Of a stretch of 64,000 nt of DNA, positions 52,233-61,903 are shown piece by piece (within the stretch, counting starts at the first letter, position 1; each line of letters starts with the position of its first letter). The stretch is from Sphingopyxis sp. MSC1_008 (GTDB taxonomy: Bacteria > Pseudomonadota > Alphaproteobacteria > Sphingomonadales > Sphingomonadaceae), in assembly GCF_023197165.1 (NCBI RefSeq), contig NZ_JALPRD010000007.1:1-64000 (forward strand), given 5' to 3'. Made by a program: the position numbers and the translations under genes. Under the pieces are notes generated by a model that was given only the letters and a program-made list of their open reading frames with translations, did not search any database and was not told the DNA's origin.

Positions 52233-52550
52233 ATGATCGCGCTTGCTCCCCGCGCAATTCTGGCCTTCGCCGCCGCCGCTGCCCTTGTGGGTTGCAGCGA
52301 GGGTGAAAGCCGGATGCAGAAGGGGTTCGAGGACGGGCTCAAGACCAGCTTCGTCGAAAGCTTCGGTGAATCGTGCCGTACCGCGGCCGAGGGAAGCGGG
52401 GCGCCGGCAGACCTTGCGGTCAAGGTGTGCAAGTGTACGGCCGACGAATTGATCAAGAAATATAGCGCATCGGAGTTGATCGGCCTGTCGCCCGAAATGG
52501 CGGCCCCGGTTATGAAAACATGCGCGGCGAAATCCGGGCTGCCCGTTTGA
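52233..52550 (+). CDS. Small cysteine-rich lipoprotein between sucB and lpd
   Basis: This 105-residue protein has a signal peptide with lipobox LVGCSEG (Cys21). Mature cysteines follow in SCRTAAEG, VKVCKCTADELIKKY and VMKTCAAKSG, so two disulfides are possible. The pattern C..C.C helix ELIGLSPEM resembles small periplasmic proteins of sphingomonads with no assigned function. It starts 4 bp after sucB and is probably cotranscribed with the dehydrogenase genes. Confidence 0.75.
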   Translation: MIALAPRAILAFAAAAALVGCSEGESRMQKGFEDGLKTSFVESFGESCRTAAEGSGAPADLAVKVCKCTADELIKKYSASELIGLSPEMAAPVMKTCAAKSGLPV

Positions 52551-52599
52551 GCGGATCGCTCGTCGACGGTGCCAGGCAGAAAATTGAGGTAGATTGAAC

Positions 52600-53997
52600 A
52601 TGGCTGATTACGACTACGACGTCCTTGTCATCGGTTCGGGCCCCGGCGGTTATGTCGCGGCGATCCGCGCGGCGCAGCTCGGCCTGAAGACCGCGTGCGC
52701 CGAAGGGCGCGAGACGCTGGGCGGCACCTGCCTCAACGTCGGCTGCATCCCGTCAAAGGCGATGCTGCACGCGTCGGAATATTTCGACGCGGCCGCCAAT
52801 GGTTCGATGGCGAAGATGGGCATCAAGGTGAAGCCCGAGCTCGACCTGCCGACGATGCATGGCCAGCGCATCGACGCGGTCAAGGGCCTGACCGGCGGCA
52901 TCGAATTCCTGTTCAAGAAGAACAAGGTCGACTGGCTGAAGGGCTATGCGCAGTTCACGTCGAAGGACAGCGTCGAAGTCGCGGGCAAGACCTATCGCGC
53001 CAAGAATATCATCATCGCCACCGGATCGTCGGTGACCCCGCTTCCGGGCGTCGAGGTCGATAACGACAAGCAGATCATCGTCGATTCGACCGGCGCGCTC
53101 GAACTCGCGAAGGTTCCGGGCCATATGGTCGTCATCGGCGGCGGCGTGATCGGGCTCGAACTCGGCAGCGTGTGGCGCCGCCTCGGCGCCAAGGTCACCG
53201 TCGTCGAATTCCTCGATCAGATCCTGCCCGGCATGGACGGCGACGTCCGCAAGGAAGCGAACAAGATCCTCAAGAAACAGGGCATGGAATTCAAGCTCAA
53301 GACCAAGGTCACCAAGGCCGCGGTCAAGGGCAAGAAGGCCGTGCTGACGTTCGAGCCCGCGGCCGGCGGCGACGCCGAAACGCTCGAAGCCGATGTTGTG
53401 CTCGTGTCGATCGGGCGCCGCCCGAACACCGACGGCCTCGGTCTCGACAAGGCGGGTCTTGCGGTCAACCAGCGCGGCCAGATCGAAACCGATCATGACT
53501 TCAGCACGCAGGTGCCTGGCATCTGGGCAATCGGCGACGTGATCCCCGGCCCGATGCTCGCGCACAAGGCCGAGGACGAAGGCATCGCCTGCGCCGAGAA
53601 CATCGCCGGACTGACCGGCATCGTGAATCACGACGTCATCCCGTCGGTTGTCTACACCTGGCCCGAAATCGCCGGCGTCGGCCTGACCGAAGAGCAGGCG
53701 AAGGAAAAGGGCGAGGTCAAGGTCGGCAAGTTCCCGATGATGGCGAACAGCCGCGCCAAGACCAACCACGAGCCCGACGGTTTCGTGAAGGTGATCGCCG
53801 ATGCCAAGAGCGACCGCGTGCTCGGCGTGTGGTGCATCGCCAGCGTCGCGGGCACGATGATCGCGCAGGCCGCGCAGGCAATGGAATTCGGCGCGACGTC
53901 CGAAGACATCGCCTACACCTGCCACGCGCATCCGACGCATAGCGAAGCGATCAAGGAAGCCGCGATGGCGGTGACGGGCAAGCCGATCCACATCTGA
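52600..53997 (+). CDS. lpdA: Dihydrolipoyl dehydrogenase (E3)
   Basis: This 465-residue flavoprotein reoxidises lipoamide. The FAD motif VIGSGPGGYVAAIRAAQLG is at the start, the redox disulfide is in GGTCLNVGCIPSK, the NAD motif is VIGGGVIGLELGSVW, and the C-terminal catalytic segment is CHAHPTHSEA. The start at 52600 is after GAGG. It belongs with sucA-sucB and closes the TCA cluster. Confidence 0.97.
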   Translation: MADYDYDVLVIGSGPGGYVAAIRAAQLGLKTACAEGRETLGGTCLNVGCIPSKAMLHASEYFDAAANGSMAKMGIKVKPELDLPTMHGQRIDAVKGLTGGIEFLFKKNKVDWLKGYAQFTSKDSVEVAGKTYRAKNIIIATGSSVTPLPGVEVDNDKQIIVDSTGALELAKVPGHMVVIGGGVIGLELGSVWRRLGAKVTVVEFLDQILPGMDGDVRKEANKILKKQGMEFKLKTKVTKAAVKGKKAVLTFEPAAGGDAETLEADVVLVSIGRRPNTDGLGLDKAGLAVNQRGQIETDHDFSTQVPGIWAIGDVIPGPMLAHKAEDEGIACAENIAGLTGIVNHDVIPSVVYTWPEIAGVGLTEEQAKEKGEVKVGKFPMMANSRAKTNHEPDGFVKVIADAKSDRVLGVWCIASVAGTMIAQAAQAMEFGATSEDIAYTCHAHPTHSEAIKEAAMAVTGKPIHI

Positions 53998-54022
53998 CGC
54001 GAACAAAATGGGGGAGAGAATG

Positions 54023-55360
54023 ATGGCGAAGCACGGGCTCTGGGCAGCGGCTTCGCTGGCCCTCTCCCTCATCGCGACCAGCGCGCAGGCGGCACCCGAC
54101 CTTGCCGCTGCCAACGCGCGGCTGACCGCGCTGCTCGACAAAAATTATCCGGCGCTCGACGCGCTGTACAAGGATCTCCACCAGAACCCCGAACTCGGGC
54201 TGCAGGAGGTCCGCACCGCGGGCATCCTCGCGCAGCATCTGCGCAAGGCGGGCTTCGCCGTGACCGAGAAGGTCGGCGGCACCGGCGTCGTCGGCGTGCT
54301 CAAAAATGGCGAAGGCCCCACCATCCTTATTCGCGCCGACATGGACGCGCTGCCGATGGAGGAAAAGACCGGGCTCGCCTGGTCGAGCAAGGCGCGCGCG
54401 ACCTATGAGGGCAAGGATGTGCCGGTGATGCACGCGTGCGGCCACGACACGCATGTCGCCTATCTGATCGGCGTCGCGCAGGCGCTTGCCGCGATGCGCG
54501 ATAGCTGGTCGGGCACCGTGGTGCTGATCGGCCAGCCCGCCGAGGAGATATTGAAGGGCGCGAAGGCGATGCTTGACGACGGGCTGCTGACGCGCTTTCC
54601 GAAACCCGATTACGGCTTTGCCGCGCATGTGCTGAACGGCCCGACGGGAACGGTTGCGATCAAGGCGGGCACCGCCTTCTCGGCCTCCGACAGCTATTCG
54701 ATCACCTTCCACGGTCGCGGCGGGCACGGTTCGATGCCCTCGATGGCGCTCGACCCGATCCCGATCGCCGCGCGCTTCGTCACCGATGTGCAGACCGTGA
54801 TAAGCCGCGAGAAGGACCCCAATGCCTTTGGCGTGCTGACGATCGGCGCGATCAACGCGGGCAGCGCGCCTAACATCATCCCCGACAGCGCCGAGGTGAA
54901 GGTCAATATCCGCTCGCTGACCCCCGAGGTGCGCCAGCTTCTCCGTTCGGGCGCCGAGCGTTCGGCGAAGGCGGCGGCGATGATGGGCAATGCGCCCGAG
55001 CCGACGATCACCTACCTGACCGGCACCGCGAGCCTGGTGAACAATGAGTCGATGGCGGCGAACGGCTTTGCGACATTGAAGCCGGTGTTCGGTGAGCGGC
55101 TGCTCTTTGCGCCGGCGAGCGCCGCGCCGGTATCGGCGAGCGAGGATTATTCGGAGTTCGTCGATGCGGGCATTCCGTCGCTCTATTTCGCGATCGGCGG
55201 TTACGACCCCGCGGTGCTCGCTAACCTGAAGGCGAAGGGCCAGCCGGTGCCGACCAATCATTCGCCCTTCTTCGCGCCCAAGGCCGAGCCGGTGATCCGG
55301 AATGCGGTGGCCGCGATCGTGCTGTCGGTGATCGGCGGCGTGCGCCCCGACGCGAAATAG
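54023..55360 (+). CDS. Exported M20-family amidohydrolase
   Basis: This 445-residue protein has a signal peptide (cleaved near SAQAAPD) and the M20/HipO-type metal motifs DMDALPM, HACGHDTH and later APVSASEDYSEF, with the dimerisation domain in between. It would hydrolyse N-acyl amino acids or similar amides in the periplasm. GGGGAGAG precedes the ATG at 54023; 54020 and 54008 are alternative starts. It follows lpd but is not obviously part of the TCA group. Confidence 0.88.
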   Translation: MAKHGLWAAASLALSLIATSAQAAPDLAAANARLTALLDKNYPALDALYKDLHQNPELGLQEVRTAGILAQHLRKAGFAVTEKVGGTGVVGVLKNGEGPTILIRADMDALPMEEKTGLAWSSKARATYEGKDVPVMHACGHDTHVAYLIGVAQALAAMRDSWSGTVVLIGQPAEEILKGAKAMLDDGLLTRFPKPDYGFAAHVLNGPTGTVAIKAGTAFSASDSYSITFHGRGGHGSMPSMALDPIPIAARFVTDVQTVISREKDPNAFGVLTIGAINAGSAPNIIPDSAEVKVNIRSLTPEVRQLLRSGAERSAKAAAMMGNAPEPTITYLTGTASLVNNESMAANGFATLKPVFGERLLFAPASAAPVSASEDYSEFVDAGIPSLYFAIGGYDPAVLANLKAKGQPVPTNHSPFFAPKAEPVIRNAVAAIVLSVIGGVRPDAK

Positions 55361-55365
55361 GGGTC

Positions 55366-55827
55366 TCAGCCCGCCATCATGGCCTGCCAGCGGCGCTGTG
55401 CGTCGGCGCTCCACACGCGCTCGGGTGACGGGTAGAAATCCGGAAAGACCTTGGCGTCGCCGGGCAGGAGGACCCACGGCTGCTTGCTGCGCGTGAAGAT
55501 ATGGACATCGGGCGGGCATTGGTCCGGGTCGTCGAGCGTCCCGATGCGGACGAATGAGGAGCGACGGCCCGAGACCGGATAATGGCTCCACAGCGCGATC
55601 CGGCAGGTCGGACAGCGAACGATCTCCTGTCCCCGGCCACTTTCCGACGGTGTCATTACATAATCGAGTGTCCCATCGGCCTCGATCCGGTCGCTCTCGA
55701 TCACGGCGTTGATCACAAAGGCACTGCCGGTCTCGCGCTGGCACCAGCGGCAATGACAGCAATGGACGATCATCGGTGCCGCGGTCAGCCGGTAGCGAAC
55801 CGCGCCGCAAGTGCATCTGCCTTCCAT
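55366..55827 (-). CDS. GFA-family zinc protein
   Basis: This 153-residue protein of the glutathione-dependent formaldehyde-activating enzyme (Gfa)-like family shows zinc cysteines in CTCGAVRY, CCHCRWCQRETG and CPTCR. Real formaldehyde activity is rarely shown for this family. GGAGG precedes the ATG at 55827. It is convergent with the M20 gene and divergent from the TRIC-like gene. Confidence 0.85.
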   Translation of the reverse strand: MEGRCTCGAVRYRLTAAPMIVHCCHCRWCQRETGSAFVINAVIESDRIEADGTLDYVMTPSESGRGQEIVRCPTCRIALWSHYPVSGRRSSFVRIGTLDDPDQCPPDVHIFTRSKQPWVLLPGDAKVFPDFYPSPERVWSADAQRRWQAMMAG

Positions 55828-55880
55828 AGCAGCCTCCTCTCCATTGTGCCGTATCGCGCGCGATGATAGCCCGGCGCGCG

Positions 55881-56498
55881 ATGGATACACAAACCCTCGT
55901 CCGCCTGCTCGACCTGATCGGGATCGGCGTCTTCGCGCTGTCGGGCGCGCTCATGGCGGTGCGGCTGCGCCAGACGCTGGTGACCGCCGCCTTCTTCGCG
56001 CTGGTGACCGGCGTCGGCGGCGGCAGCGTGCGCGACCTGTTGATCGGGGCGCCGGTCTTCTGGGTGCAGGATGGCGCGATCGCGGCGGTGTGCATCGCGA
56101 TCGCGATGGTCGTGTGGCTCACCCCTGAACGCTGGTGGCAGGGGCAATTGCTCGAATGGGCCGACGCCGTGGGGCTCGCCGCCTATGCAGTATTCGGCAC
56201 CGCGAAGGCGCTGGCGTGGGGCGTCCCGCCCGTTCCCGCGCTGATGATGGGGGTGATTACCGGCTGCGTCGGCGGCACGATCCGCGATATCCTTGCCGGC
56301 GTGCCCTCGATCATCATGCGCCCCGAAGTCTATGTGACCGCGGCCGCGCTCGCATCGGGCCTGTTCCTGCTCCTGCAATGGCTGGGGACGGGGACGCCCA
56401 TTGCGGCCGTTGCGGGCGCGGTCGCGGGCTTCATTCTGCGCGGCGCGGCGATCCACTGGTCTCTCGCGCTCCCCGCCTATAAGGATCCGAAGGCTTAG
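55881..56498 (+). CDS. TRIC/UPF0126-type cation channel-like protein
   Basis: This 205-residue membrane protein has the two-fold repeat of the UPF0126/YadS family, each repeat with a glycine-rich kinked helix and RD motif (VGGGSVRD near residue 54 and VGGTIRD near 131). Bacterial members are homologous to TRIC potassium channels; YicG and YadS relate to glycine uptake. The ATG at 55881 is preferred over 55863. Confidence 0.87.
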   Translation: MDTQTLVRLLDLIGIGVFALSGALMAVRLRQTLVTAAFFALVTGVGGGSVRDLLIGAPVFWVQDGAIAAVCIAIAMVVWLTPERWWQGQLLEWADAVGLAAYAVFGTAKALAWGVPPVPALMMGVITGCVGGTIRDILAGVPSIIMRPEVYVTAAALASGLFLLLQWLGTGTPIAAVAGAVAGFILRGAAIHWSLALPAYKDPKA

Positions 56499-56541
56499 GG
56501 TCAGGGCTTGCCAAATCGCGAAACTCTGTCAGTTTCGCCTT

Positions 56542-57870
56542 ATGAACAGTGATGTCAGCACCATCGCCCGCCGGGTGCGGGGCCAGGCGGACGCCTTGCC
56601 CGAGCTGTTCGGCCGTTTCGATTTCGACAAGGCGCCCGAACGCTGGGCGCCCGAGTTCGATGCGGTGAGCGAACTCAGCCGCGTCCGCAGCATCGACCGC
56701 GCGGCCTATCTCGACGATCCTGAGCTGCTCGGCCGCATCCGCGAATATACGATGCTCGGCGACGGGACGGGCGACGCTTATGCCGCGCTGATGCCGCGGC
56801 TCGGTTTCCAGCAGACCGTCGCAATGCTGGTCGAGGCGTGCGACAAGGGCATCGATGCGGTCGAAGATGCGCCGCCCGAACTCGCCGCACTGATCCGCGA
56901 GATGGAGCAGAAGCCCGACTGGCTCGACATGGAACTGGTCGAGGAAGGCGCCGCCTATGAACGCAATGCGACCGCGAACCTGTCGCCCTTCCTGATCCGC
57001 GGCGCGTTTATCGCGACCTTCCTCAACAAATATTCGGCGCTGCCGATGGCGCTGACGGGCACGCTGGGCCAGGCGACGGCCGCGCGGCGCGTCAAGGAAA
57101 CCGCGACTTTCTTCGCTACGACCGCGCTCCCCGGCGCGCTCGATCGCTTCGGGCCGGGGTTCAAGGCCGCGGCGATGGTGCGGCTGATGCACTCGATGGT
57201 GCGCGTCAACGTGCTGTCGCGGCCGGGCATGTGGGACACCGAAACCTATGGCATGCCGATCCCGCAGCTCGACCAGATGCCCGCCGGGCTGATCCCGGTC
57301 TATTTCCTGTCGCAGGAGGTGCTGGCGAAGGGGCGGACGAGTTTCACCCGGCTCGAACGCGCGCGCGTCGAACTCGCGCGCTATCGCTGCTATCTGCTCG
57401 GGCTGCCCGAGGACCTGCTCGCCGACACGCCGCAGGAGATCGTCCGCATCTGGCGCACGCGCAGCGCGACTTTGCGTTACGAATATGACGATCAGGTCTG
57501 CGGCGGGCTGCTCCGCGCGACGATGGACGCCGAGCTGTCGAAGGATATGTCGCCGAAGGGGCTGGTGAAGCGCCGCCTCGAATATTCGGTCAGCCGCGTC
57601 TTCTTCGTGAAGGCCTTCCTTGCCGGCGACGAGGAGCGCGCAGCGCATGTCGGCGTGCCCGTGAAGCGCCGCGATCACCTGATCTATGGCGCGACGATGC
57701 TCGGCATTGCCGGTCGCATGGCCGCCTACCGCGTCGCCTCGCGCCTGCCCGTCATCCGCCATCTCGCCGACCGCCGTCTTGTACGCCGGATCGAACGCCA
57801 GCTCGATAGCTATGGCCGCGCCGAATTCACGTCGAACGCCGCAAATTACAAACCCGCCACCGCGGGCTGA
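56542..57870 (+). CDS. DUF2236/MpaB-like oxygenase-family protein
   Basis: This 442-residue protein resembles the DUF2236 family, whose members include latex-clearing proteins and MpaB. Conserved-looking segments are RGAFIATFLNKYSALPMALT, VRLMHSMVRVNVLSRPG, PQLDQMPAGLIPVYFLSQEV and ARYRCYLLGLPEDLLADT. Members often bind heme and cut isoprenoid chains, but that activity is not proven here. It lies 25 bp upstream of an alpha/beta hydrolase. Confidence 0.75.
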   Translation: MNSDVSTIARRVRGQADALPELFGRFDFDKAPERWAPEFDAVSELSRVRSIDRAAYLDDPELLGRIREYTMLGDGTGDAYAALMPRLGFQQTVAMLVEACDKGIDAVEDAPPELAALIREMEQKPDWLDMELVEEGAAYERNATANLSPFLIRGAFIATFLNKYSALPMALTGTLGQATAARRVKETATFFATTALPGALDRFGPGFKAAAMVRLMHSMVRVNVLSRPGMWDTETYGMPIPQLDQMPAGLIPVYFLSQEVLAKGRTSFTRLERARVELARYRCYLLGLPEDLLADTPQEIVRIWRTRSATLRYEYDDQVCGGLLRATMDAELSKDMSPKGLVKRRLEYSVSRVFFVKAFLAGDEERAAHVGVPVKRRDHLIYGATMLGIAGRMAAYRVASRLPVIRHLADRRLVRRIERQLDSYGRAEFTSNAANYKPATAG

Positions 57871-57895
57871 TCCGACTTCCAGCCAAGGGATTTTC

Positions 57896-58801
57896 ATGCA
57901 GACCGAGCAAGCGACCGTCAACGGCATCAGCATCACTTATGAGGACAAGGGGCCGAGGGACGCGCCGGTCATATTGCTGGTGATGGGGCTGGGCGGACAG
58001 CTGACGCTGTGGCCCGAAGAGTTCGTCGATGCGCTGAACGAACGCGGTTTCCGCACGATCCGTTACGACAATCGCGACGTCGGCCTGTCGACGCGCTTCG
58101 AGGCGGCAGGGGTGCCGAACGTCAAATGGATGATCGTCAAATCGGTGATCGGGCTGCCGATCCGCCCGGCCTACACGCTGGCCGATATGGCGGCGGATGG
58201 CATCGGCCTGCTCGACCATCTCGGCATCGACCGCGCGCATGTCGTCGGCGTGTCGATGGGCGGGATGATTTCGCAGCATATCGCCGCGCGCTATCCCGAA
58301 CGCGTGCTGTCATTGACCTCGGTGATGTCGACCACGGGCAACCGCCGCCTGCCGCGCGCGCAGAAGGAGGCGATGCAGGTGCTCGCGAACCGGCCGATGA
58401 ACGGCGACAAGGAAGCGCTGATCGCTTATTCGGTCAACGCTGCGCGCGTGATCGGTAGCCCCGGCTATCCGTCCGCCGAAGACCGGCTGCAGCGCCGCGT
58501 CCGCGCCGACTTCGAACGCGGCTGGTATCCGCAGGGGGTCGCGCGCCAGATGGCGGCGATCGTCGCCGACGGCGACCGGCGCCCGCTGCTCAAGGACATC
58601 AAGGCGCCAACGCTCGTCATCCATGGCGAGGACGACCCGCTGGTGCCGCTCCCCGGCGGGCGCGACACCGCTGAGAATATCGCGGGTGCGCGGCTGTTGA
58701 CGATCCCCGGCATGGGGCATGATTTGCCGCTTGGGCTGGTCGACACGATGGCCGATGCGATTGCGGAGCACATCAACGAAACGACCGCCGTCGCGGCGTA
58801 A
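57896..58801 (+). CDS. Alpha/beta-hydrolase
   Basis: This 301-residue hydrolase of the prolyl aminopeptidase/epoxide hydrolase-like fold has the oxyanion region LVMGLGGQLTLWP, nucleophile GVSMGGMISQ (Ser near residue 119), acid in HGEDDPLVPL and His in GMGHDLP. It resembles esterases often found near DUF2236 genes. AAGGGA precedes the ATG. Its stop abuts a palindromic region. Confidence 0.85.
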   Translation: MQTEQATVNGISITYEDKGPRDAPVILLVMGLGGQLTLWPEEFVDALNERGFRTIRYDNRDVGLSTRFEAAGVPNVKWMIVKSVIGLPIRPAYTLADMAADGIGLLDHLGIDRAHVVGVSMGGMISQHIAARYPERVLSLTSVMSTTGNRRLPRAQKEAMQVLANRPMNGDKEALIAYSVNAARVIGSPGYPSAEDRLQRRVRADFERGWYPQGVARQMAAIVADGDRRPLLKDIKAPTLVIHGEDDPLVPLPGGRDTAENIAGARLLTIPGMGHDLPLGLVDTMADAIAEHINETTAVAA

Positions 58802-58803
58802 TT

Positions 58804-58922
58804 CTCCCCTCCCGCTTGCGGGAGGGGCTGGGGGTGGGCCAGCGACGTCGTATCTGCCCGCCCCGCTGCGACTAGCGGGCCAAGCTCGCAAGTCTCGCTA
58901 CCCCTCCCGCAAGCGGGAGGCG
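58804..58922. repeat. Intergenic palindromic element, CCCCTCCCGC type
   Basis: A perfect hairpin CCCCTCCCGC/GCGGGAGGGG (58806-58827) is mirrored by CCCCTCCCGCAAGCGGGAGG at 58901-58920. The whole 119-bp segment separates the convergent hydrolase and sppA genes and could end both transcripts. Confidence 0.6.
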
Positions 58923-58924
58923 GA

Positions 58925-60907
58925 CTATTTCAGCAACAACGCCATCGTCGCGAAGAACCCCTTCGCTTCGGCCTGACCCGGCCGCGGGACGGCGGGCAGA
59001 TAAGCGCGGCAGTCGAGGCACGACGCCTGCACCGATCCCGCCTGCGTCAGCATCGTCAGATCCTGAACCAGCCGCCGTTCGGTGAGCTGGCGGTTCATCG
59101 CCGCGATGCCGAACCAGCCACGCGGGAGCGCCGCCGTCTCTTCCTCGGTGCTCGACCAGCTGGCGAGCATCTTCGAAAACTCGCTCGGCTCATCTTCGAA
59201 ATATTTGGCGTGGAAATCGCCATCGACCTTCGCGAGCTTCGCCGCGGCCTTCAGCGCGTCGGGCAGACCGCCGAACTGGTCGACCAAGCCGATCTGGCGC
59301 GCGGTGCCGCCGGCCCAGACGCGCCCTTCGGCGATGGTGCGGATCTTCTCGATCGGTTGCTTGCGGCTTTTCGCGACGAGCCCCGTAAAGCGGCCATAGA
59401 TGTCCTCGACGCTCGCCTGCGCCAGCGCGTTGAACTCGTCGTTCACGCCGCCGAACACGTCGGGCTGGCCCGACAGCGGCGTCGTCGCGATGCCGTCGGC
59501 ATTGACCCCGATCTTCGCGAGCGCCTGATCGAAGCTCGGCAGGATGCCGAACACGCCGATCGACCCGGTGATCGTTTCGGGCTCGGCAAAGATGCGGTCG
59601 GCGGGGGTTGCAACCCAATAGCCGCCCGACGCCGCGACATTCGCCATCGAGACGACGATCGGCAGCTTCTTCGCCTTGGCGGCGAGCAGCGCCTGCCGGA
59701 TTTCTTCGGACGCGAGGACCGACCCGCCGGGCGAATCGACGCGCAGCACGATCGCCTTGACGCTGCTGTCGGTCGCGGCGTCGAGGATATGCTTTGCAAC
59801 GGTTTCGCCGCCCGCGACGCCGCTCGGCGCCTCGCCATCGACGATTTCGCCCACGACGGGGACAACCGCAATCGTGCTGCCGCTTGTCGAGGGCGGATTG
59901 GCGGCGACCCAGTTTTCGAGCGGGATCGCGTTATATTCCCAAGGCTTGCTGTCGTCGGCCGTGCCGCTGATCTCGGCGACGCGGCGATTGAAGGCCATGC
60001 GGCTGCCGACCTTGTCGACAAGACCCGCATCGACCGAAGCCTTCGACAAATCGTTGCCCGCCGCGCGCACGGCGCCCGCGGTATCGGCGATAAAGGCGTC
60101 GAGCTTCGCCGCCGGGCGCGCGTTTTTGACGTCGGTCAGCCAGTTGTCCCACAGCACGCTGGCATAGGCGAGGTCGGCTTCCTTCGCTTCGGGCGACTGG
60201 TCGGTGCGGAGGAAGGGTTCGACCGCGCTCTTGAAGGTGCCGACGCGATAGATATGCGCGGTGATGCCGAGCCGGTCCATCAACCCCTTGTAATAGAGGC
60301 GCGATCCGCCCGGACCGGCGATCGCGACGCCGCCGATGCCGTCGGCCCAGATTTCGCTGGCGTGCGCGGCGACCTGATAGCTGTCGGTGGTGTAGGCGGT
60401 GGCAAAGGCGAGCACGGGCTTTTTCTTCGCGCGCACCTTGTCGACCGCGGCGCCGATTTCGGCGAGCGAGACCTGCCCGCCGCCGAGGAAGCGGTCGAGG
60501 TCGAGCACGACCGAGGTCACCCGCTTGTCGTCTGCGGCGACTTCCAGCGCGTGGACGACGTCGCGGACGCGGATTTCCTTGAGCTGCGCGCTGCCCGACA
60601 GCGCCGCGAGCGGATCGACCTCAGAAGGCTGTTCGCTGACGATGCCGTCGAGTTCGATCAGCAGAGCGCCCTGGCTGACCGGCAGGCCAGCATTGGGGCG
60701 CCCCGAAAGCAGCCCGAACAAGGCGACGAAGAAGAGCAGCAGGAAGATGAGCGCGAGTGCGTCCTTGATCCCGACGAGCAGGTGCCAGACCTTGCGCGGA
60801 AAGCTGGTGGTCGATCTTGGCTTGTCGTCGCCGGGCAGCGGCCGGCGGACGGGGATGGCCCAGGGGCCGGCGGGATCGTTGGGCGTGTTCGCGGTGGTAT
60901 CGGTCAT
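58925..60907 (-). CDS. sppA: Signal peptide peptidase SppA (67-kDa type)
   Basis: This 660-residue inner-membrane protease has an N-terminal anchor helix (about residues 40-60) and two ClpP-like halves. The Lys of the catalytic pair is in GTFKSAVEP (about residue 226) and the Ser is in NVAASGGYW (about 427). It cleaves leftover signal peptides. The ATG at 60907 is preferred to 60943. It appears to be the last gene of the obgE-side minus-strand run. Confidence 0.93.
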   Translation of the reverse strand: MTDTTANTPNDPAGPWAIPVRRPLPGDDKPRSTTSFPRKVWHLLVGIKDALALIFLLLFFVALFGLLSGRPNAGLPVSQGALLIELDGIVSEQPSEVDPLAALSGSAQLKEIRVRDVVHALEVAADDKRVTSVVLDLDRFLGGGQVSLAEIGAAVDKVRAKKKPVLAFATAYTTDSYQVAAHASEIWADGIGGVAIAGPGGSRLYYKGLMDRLGITAHIYRVGTFKSAVEPFLRTDQSPEAKEADLAYASVLWDNWLTDVKNARPAAKLDAFIADTAGAVRAAGNDLSKASVDAGLVDKVGSRMAFNRRVAEISGTADDSKPWEYNAIPLENWVAANPPSTSGSTIAVVPVVGEIVDGEAPSGVAGGETVAKHILDAATDSSVKAIVLRVDSPGGSVLASEEIRQALLAAKAKKLPIVVSMANVAASGGYWVATPADRIFAEPETITGSIGVFGILPSFDQALAKIGVNADGIATTPLSGQPDVFGGVNDEFNALAQASVEDIYGRFTGLVAKSRKQPIEKIRTIAEGRVWAGGTARQIGLVDQFGGLPDALKAAAKLAKVDGDFHAKYFEDEPSEFSKMLASWSSTEEETAALPRGWFGIAAMNRQLTERRLVQDLTMLTQAGSVQASCLDCRAYLPAVPRPGQAEAKGFFATMALLLK

Positions 60908-60985
60908 GCCCGCAAACCTAGGGACGCGGCCCGCCCTTGGCAATGCACGCTTCGACGGGCGAACGGCGACGTCGCACGGGCGACG

Positions 60986-61903
60986 TCAGAGCCAGCCTTC
61001 TCGGCGATACCAGCGGACGGTTTCGGCGAGCGCGTCGTCGGTGTCGCGCTCCGGCCGCCACAGCGCGGCGGGCGGGCATGCGCCTTCGGTCGCGACCCAG
61101 TCGGGATGCGCGATGTAGCGCGCGCGGTCGGGAGTGAGCTTGGCGTGGCCGCGGCGCACGAGCTTGTCGAGCTGCCCGCCCGCCTTGAGCAGCACGGCAG
61201 GAGTCGCGACCGTCGACAGCCGGCGGCGCCCCACGGCGCGCGCGACCGCGCGGGCAAAGCCGCGATGCGACCAGCCGGTGGGCTTGCCGTCGTCGGGCTC
61301 GTAAATCTGGCGGATGCTCGCACCGCGGTCGGCGGCGAGCGTGACGAGCAGGCGGGCGAGTTCGTCGACATAGATCGCCGACATGCGCCCGCTCGGCACC
61401 AGTGCGATGCCCCGCCGCGCCATGCGGAACAGGTCGAGCATTTCGGTGTCGCCGGGGCCGAACACCGCGGGCGGGCGCACGATCGTCCAGTCGAGCCCGC
61501 TCGCCACAACCACCGCCTCGGCACGTTCCTTCGACCAGCCGTAATTGGAGATTCCGGGCTCACGCGCCGCGAGCGACGATACATGGACGAAGCGCGTCAC
61601 CCCGGCACCGAGCGCGGCATCGACGACGTTGGCGGTCGCGGTCGCATTGCCCGCCTCGAACGCGGCGCGAGTGGGCACGTTCACGACCCCCGCGATGTGC
61701 ATGACGACGTCGGCGCCCGCAGCCATCTCGGCAAGGCGGTCCTTGTCATCGAGCGCGCCGGCGATCCACGTTACGCCTTCGCGTTCGGGCTGGGGCTGGC
61801 GAGTGAGGGCGCGGACGTGCCAGCCCGCTGCGACCGCATCGCGCATCGTCGCCCCGCCCACGAAGCCGGTCGCGCCGGTCATCGCGAGCACGGGCTCGCT
61901 CAC
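60986..61903 (-). CDS. NAD-dependent epimerase/dehydratase-like (extended SDR)
   Basis: This 305-residue protein has the NAD(P)-binding TGATGFVGG near residue 9 and the catalytic YGWSK pattern (YxxxK), with FGPGDTEMLDLF in the substrate part. It is an extended short-chain dehydrogenase acting on a sugar nucleotide, lipid or flavonoid-like substrate; the specific one is not readable. The GTG start at 61903 overlaps the proB stop (GTGA). Confidence 0.83.
   Translation of the reverse strand: MSEPVLAMTGATGFVGGATMRDAVAAGWHVRALTRQPQPEREGVTWIAGALDDKDRLAEMAAGADVVMHIAGVVNVPTRAAFEAGNATATANVVDAALGAGVTRFVHVSSLAAREPGISNYGWSKERAEAVVVASGLDWTIVRPPAVFGPGDTEMLDLFRMARRGIALVPSGRMSAIYVDELARLLVTLAADRGASIRQIYEPDDGKPTGWSHRGFARAVARAVGRRRLSTVATPAVLLKAGGQLDKLVRRGHAKLTPDRARYIAHPDWVATEGACPPAALWRPERDTDDALAETVRWYRREGWL

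Noticed and set aside
52753..56122. Long antisense frames over lpd and the M20 gene
   Set aside because: They show no domain and mirror well-defined enzymes.
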